Of a stretch of 64,000 nt of DNA, positions 59,315-64,000 are shown piece by piece (position 1 is the first letter of the stretch; every line of letters starts with the position of its first letter). Source of the stretch: Stachybotrys elegans (Eukaryota > Ascomycota > Sordariomycetes > Hypocreales > Stachybotryaceae). The notes beneath the pieces were generated by a model that saw nothing but the letters and a program-made list of their open reading frames with translations, ran no database searches and was not told the origin of the DNA. The DNA lies in assembly GCA_020746835.1 (NCBI GenBank), contig JAGPNK010000013.1, positions 496,001 through 560,000 of the forward strand, given 5' to 3'. The position numbers and the translations under genes were made by a program.

Positions 59315-61121
59315 ATGTTTTACTTCACCAAGAAAAAGGCCAAGAAGTCGTCTGGCAGTACGACTAACACAGCCTCAACCCGGCATCAGCATCCATCTCA
59401 CACTTCTCGCCACCACAATAAGCTCTCCTCACAGCCTCCCCCACGCAAGGCCCTCCCTGAGCCAACACACTACAACAATCCATCAAACAATCCCTACGCC
59501 GCGCAACAACAACATCCCTATGCCCAGCAACCTCTCATTATCAACAACCATTACTACATGGCCCCTCCCCCGCCTCTCCCCTCCAGGACAAACCTCGTCC
59601 AGAAACCATCCTGCGATGTGCTCGGCCGCATCGCCGATTCCGTAGTCAACCATACCAAGGAAGCCATTGCCGCATCCTACGCCCCCGACAATGGCACAGT
59701 GGCATGCCAGCTCGCCAATCCCCTGGCCCTTGTTTACGGCGACATTGCTTCCCGCTTCGACAACCTCATGACGTCCATCGACAATGAGAGGCTCCGCGGT
59801 GATGAGAACAGCTTTTTCTGCTGTAAGCCCGAGACCGCCATCGCCGTCAAGCCCACGCAGGATCTCGCTCCAACGACGGACAGGGCTCTTATCGGCAAGC
59901 CATCCAAGAAGCCTACCGAGAAGAAGCCCAAGAACAGTGGCACCAATGTCGCTGCATCTGTCGTCTCGGGCACCTACTTCTCTAAGGTCGAGCTCTACGC
60001 CAACTCCAAGCTCCCCATGAACCTCCCCCGACTTGCACTGTAAGTTGCCAACTACACCTCCAACTATACACGCCAATCGCTAATATCCTTACTCCAGCTA
60101 CCTCCCGACGTGGCCATTGCTCTCCCTCGCAGCGCAGTACTCGTCGCGCGTCTACGAGCAGCCCACCGGCTCCGAGCGCGACACCCACGTTGAAGCCGAC
60201 TGGCGCAACCGCACCAAGGCCATGGTCATCAAGTCGGTACCCATGGATGACATGAACACCATCGTCTTCGCCATCCGCGGCACCGCCTCCTTCACCGACT
60301 GGACAGTCAACCTGCACACCGAGCCCGCCAGCCCTGCCGGCTTCCTCGACGACCCCGGCAACCTCTGCCACCGGGGTTTCCTCAGCGTCGCCAGGAGCAT
60401 GATCAAGCCCGTCGCCTCCCGTCTTCGTCACATGCTGGCCGAGCAGCCCCGTCGGTCTACCTACAGTCTGCTCATCACTGGCCACTCGGCCGGCGGCGCT
60501 GTCGCTGCGCTCTTATACTCGCACATGATGGGCAGCGACCCCTCGACGCAGAGCGAGCTGAGGCTCCTGACGACCTGCTTCAAGCGAGTCCACTGCATAA
60601 CGTTCGGCGCTCCACCCGTCAGCCTCCTGCCCATCCTCAAGCCAGACAGGCCTGAGCTGCGCAAGAGCGTCTTCCTCAGCATCGTCAACGAGGGCGACCC
60701 CGTTGTCCGCGCCGACAAGGCCTACGTCCGCAGCCTGCTCGAGCTGCTCTCTGCCCCGCCACCAAGCACCGCCGCTCCCAAACCCAAGAAGAAGAGCAGC
60801 AGCAGCAGCAGCTCCTCGCAGCTAAAGAAGTCCAAGTCCAAGCACGACCTCGTTGCCGGCAAGCCCGTGTGGAACGTCCCGCCGTGCACGCTCAGCAACG
60901 CCGGCCGCATCGTCGTCCTCCGCTCCGGCGACGCCCGCGCCAAGCCCCAGGACCGCAAGACGGTGCGCGAGCGGCTGGACGAGGGTGTCGTTGCCGTGAC
61001 GTGCTACGAGGACCAGCTGAGGCCCATGATATGGGGTGATCCCGTTTGTCACTTGATGAGTCTGTACGCTGGACGGATTGAGATTCTGGCGGTTGGAGCG
61101 GTGACGGGTCAGAGTCGATGA
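59315..61121 (+). CDS. Class 3 lipase (alpha/beta hydrolase), intracellular, 582 aa
   Basis: Exons are 59315-60039 and 60098-61121. The N-terminal 240 residues are not a signal peptide but a Lys/Ser start, a Gln/Asn/Pro/Tyr-rich disordered part and a helical part containing Cys-Cys. The lipase_3 domain follows: VFAIRGTASFTDWTVNL (oxyanion region), CHRGFLSVA and LLITGHSAGGAVAALLY, where the Ser of GHSAG (about residue 370) is the nucleophile. The likely catalytic Asp is in NEGDPVVRADKAY (about 440), and the His may be in GDPVCHLMSLY (about 559). A Lys/Ser run (SSSSSSSS, then KKSKSK) interrupts the domain near 475. It resembles fungal intracellular or membrane-peripheral lipases; the substrate is unknown. 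Confidence 0.85.
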
Positions 61122-61652
61122 AATGTTTAATGCTTCTATGTTGTTACGCGCTGGCGCATGGTTGGAACCGGATAGGATAAGATGTTACGACTTTATGACA
61201 AGATATCCATATACAATTTTCACTTGGCAGTTATCACAAATAACCAACACGAAGATCTTTCGTAATGAGTCTAAGTTCATTTATTTATCAAGTGCGCTTC
61301 TTTCCTATCGCACCATATATACCCAGAGCTACCCATTCCAATATCCATCCAATCGGTGCGTGGGCGACTTGTTCTCGTCCCATTTCCGCATTTCCCTTTC
61401 TTTGCCTCTGTCCTATTGATCCCAGAGCCAACCAGTAAACAGAGTGTTTTCTCTTAAAGAGGACAACAAATGAAAAAAGTCAAGTAAAGGAGCATCATTC
61501 GCCCAGTCAGTCCCTTTGGCTACCCAAACGCCCAAGTCGAGCAAAACTTTGTTTGCGGATAACAAATGAGAAGGGAAAAAAGTAAGCAAAAAAGAGCGGG
61601 TGAGAAATACACATTTTGAAGAAAAACACATATCTAGCAGAACAAGAAGCGT
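61122..61652. other. Intergenic: convergent 3' UTRs of lipase and Zn2Cys6 gene
   Basis: A/T-rich, with no gene seen. Confidence 0.5.
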
Positions 61653-63873
61653 CTACCTCAGAGCGTTGAAGTCGATTTCTCCACTCATGGAGTTCAACCC
61701 AACCATGGAATTCGTGGCTTCGGAACTGGCGCGTTGCAGGCCGTGGAAGTCGCCTACGGTGCGCATGGGCGTCTGCGACGTCTGCATGTGGAAGCTGTTC
61801 TGGCGGGGCTGCGGCTGGCGCAGGTTTATGATGTTGTTCATTGCGGCGTGCGGATTAGACATCTGCGGCGGGGCGGCCTGTCCGCGCATCGCCTGGGGAC
61901 CACCGAGGCCGTTCATGTGTTGTTGTTGCTGCTGGTTCATGCCATCATGGCCGTGGTGGTTCTGTGAGGGCGGCAAGTTCATACCGCCTGACTGGCCTGG
62001 GTTACCGAGCGGACTCATGACCATTTCGGACATGGGGGTGCAGCCGAAATTATTCATGCCGTGGGAGTACTCCATACCGCCGGGGGACATGATGACGGGT
62101 GAGCTGACAAAATTCGTGTTGATCTCCTGGGGCTGCTGCTGGCTTCCAGGAGGGGAACCATTAGAGTAGTTGGTGTTGGAGGACGAGTCGGGGGTGCCGC
62201 TGTTCATCTCCATGGCGTACTGCTTGTCGTACTCTTCAACCGAGAACTTGCGGTCGTATTCGCCCTCCATGGCAACGGGGAGAGGAGCGGGCGGCTGGGC
62301 CATGCCGGCGGTGCCGAAGCCGTCAAACATGTCCATGCTGGCCATGTTGGCCATGGTGCAGCTCTCTGGAACGCTGAGAAGCATGGGGTTGACGAGGCGG
62401 TGGAGGACCTCGGTGACACGGTTGGCCAGGAGAGGGAGGAAGCGGTAGTCTCCGCTGCGGGAGACAGCAATGATGCTGAGCATTTGGGTCAGGTGCTCAC
62501 GCGGGCCGATGGTGAAGGGGTCGCGAGAAGCAGGCTGCATCGACAGGTACTCTGTCATAATAGCCGTCGTTTCAATCAGCTTCTCAACCTGTTTGAAAGT
62601 TAGCTAGTGCGCAATTATCAATGAGATGAGCGCTGCAACGTACCAAGCCCGAATTCATGAGCTCCATTCCGCGTCCAGGGAATTGAGAACAGAGGCTCAC
62701 GAGAAGATCGCGAGCCAAGTTGGCCGGGTACTGGAAAGATACATCCTCGCCGTTGTTGGCATTAGGGGTGGCGCTGCTGAGCTGCCAGGCCGTGTTCTTG
62801 AGCCACTGCTGGTTGGTGCGCAGATCGTTGAAGTTGGAATCTTGGCAGAGATATGATTGAGCGAGGTCTTGAACCTGCTTGTGCAGACCCGAAATGTACT
62901 GGGGCGAGAGATGGCTTCGGGTCTTGTTCCAGGTAGCGATGAATGCGTCGTCGAAGGGGCGGAAAAGGCTGATGAGCATGTAGTAACCGGAAAGTTGGTG
63001 GGCTTGAGGGTCAGCCGGGTCGTCGCCGAGAGAAGGAGGGTTGACAGTGGCCTGGAGAGTCAGGGGACGATTGCGGTGGAGGCCGTATGCTCGCTCGGTT
63101 GCATAGTACAGCCAGTAGAGACGGCGTCTGCGGGTGGACTCTGATACATCGTACTTCATATAGTGTTCCTCGTCGTTCATGCCGGTCATATGAATCATGG
63201 TCGAAGCCTCACGGAGGTAATACCATGCCTTGTCGTGCATCTCCTGGCCGTAGGAGCATGCAAAGAGGAAGTAGTTGGTGGCGAGAACATTAAGGGAGAT
63301 GGAGTCGAGGTATTCGTATCCCTTTCGTACCCTAATGGCCTCTTCCATGAGCAGCTGACTGGAGATGATGTTGGCACCGGGAACCATGTCGAGGTTGAAC
63401 GGGTCGTTAGCAGGCATCGACATGCCAGGCTGGAGCATGACAAAGGCGCAGAGAGAAGTCATCAGGCAGTAGGCGTCCCGGTTCTGCTCCATGTACAGCA
63501 TCTGCTGCTCCACAAGTCGTCGGTCGAGAATCGGCATCTGGGGATACAGGTGGTCGAAGAAAAAGTTGACGCAGTCCTTGACGAGCTCGGCGGAGAGCAG
63601 GCCAGGCGTGGGGGCCAGGCTCTGGTTCGTTGTCGGGCACGGGATGCCATTCATTCGGTTCTGCACCTTGGCGGAGAGGCTGGTCTGTCGCTGCGTCTCC
63701 CTCAACTCGCTGATGACCTTGGCTCGGGAGCCCTTGGGGCCCTTCTTTTGAGGAATGGCATTGTAAGTACAGGATAGTTGCGCCGATGAGCAATTGCGGC
63801 ACGGGTTGATGCCGTCGCACTTGACCTTGCGGCGATGGCAAGCATCACAGGCTCGCTTGACAGCCTGCGTCAT
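61653..63873 (-). CDS. Zn(II)2Cys6 transcription factor, AmyR/COL-26 (BglR)-like, 721 aa
   Basis: Exons are 63873-62644 and 62588-61653. The zinc cluster is at residues of about 9-35: CDACHRRKVKCDGINPCRNC and two more positions to the last Cys, spacing C-2-C-6-C-5-C-2-C-6-C. It is followed by the basic linker TYNAIPQKKGPKGSRAKV, which I associate with the AmyR/COL-26 group that controls starch and glucose-related genes; this assignment is from memory. The middle homology region of fungal factors spans about 90-400 (FFFDHLYPQMPILDRRLV; ATNYFLFACSYGQEM; RRRRLYWLYYATERAYGLHRNRPLTL). The C-terminus is Gln/Met/Asn-rich with a run of Q, a likely activation domain, and ends GEIDFNALR. The frame upstream of 63873 lacks an ATG. 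Confidence 0.85.
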
Positions 63874-64000
63874 GGTGAAGGCCGTGATGGTGGTGGTGAG
63901 CCGGGGACAACGCGATTCCACTGGCGTACAAGCAACGATGACGCTACAATTCGATCACAACGGTGTCGACAATGATGTGATATCAGTCGCACTCGTCAAA

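Overview
The window is nuclear DNA of a filamentous ascomycete, most likely a Sordariomycete and probably a member of the Hypocreales. The evidence is intron-bearing genes with short introns (about 45-110 nt, branch sites of CTAAC/CTGAC type), C-ending codon bias in the highly expressed hsp90, and fungus-specific families: TeaR with a CaaX end, a HET-domain protein, a Zn2Cys6 factor of AmyR/COL-26 type, a Trk K+ transporter with the fungal layout, and allantoate-permease-like MFS. I saw no CRISPR array, rRNA, tRNA or intact transposon.

Layout. 1-1275 (-): 5' part of a Trk potassium transporter that runs off the left edge. 2526-3919 (-): unrecognised acidic protein. 4728-5717 (+): disordered basic protein with three NPF motifs. 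5968-6383 (-): Alb1-like ribosome-biogenesis factor. 6669-8270 (-): Ytp1-like membrane protein. 9091-9615 (-): Mediator subunit Med11. 10192-13025 (+): TFIID subunit TAF5. 13511-15303 (+): retromer sorting nexin Vps5. 15525-16025 (-): mitochondrial ribosomal protein bL31m. 16373-17238 (+): mitochondrial flavin-reductase-like protein. 19030-21187 (+): Hsp90. 21761-23599 (-): sterol O-acyltransferase. 25583-27403 (-): J-domain protein with a very long charged helix.

A gene-poor stretch of about 7.2 kb follows (27404-34561). Then: 34562-35860 (-) metallophosphoesterase; 38559-40160 (+) TeaR; 41123-42042 (-) Ure2-like glutathione S-transferase; 42992-44270 (+) FAD synthase; 45008-46821 (+) DHA2 drug/basic amino acid transporter; 47363-50648 (-) vacuolar M28 membrane protease; 51718-53742 (-) branchpoint-bridging protein; 54201-55715 (+) allantoate-permease-family transporter; 56287-58439 (+) HET-domain protein; 59315-61121 (+) class 3 lipase; 61653-63873 (-) Zn2Cys6 regulator.

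Most genes are housekeeping and have no operon-like relation. Several pairs share divergent promoters: Med11/TAF5, bL31m/flavin reductase, phosphoesterase/TeaR, GST/FAD synthase, BBP/MFS. Exon models were built by hand from reading frame, GT-AG (one GC-AG) sites and family alignment from memory; every multi-exon model was checked to keep frame. Two genes, the DHA2 transporter and the HET protein, each lack exactly one base in a homopolymer run. No convincing new multi-gene system was found. The best leads are the 7 kb silent region, the two homopolymer frame breaks, a possible frame-switching acceptor pair in the branchpoint-binding protein's own transcript, and an open in-frame TAF5 intron.
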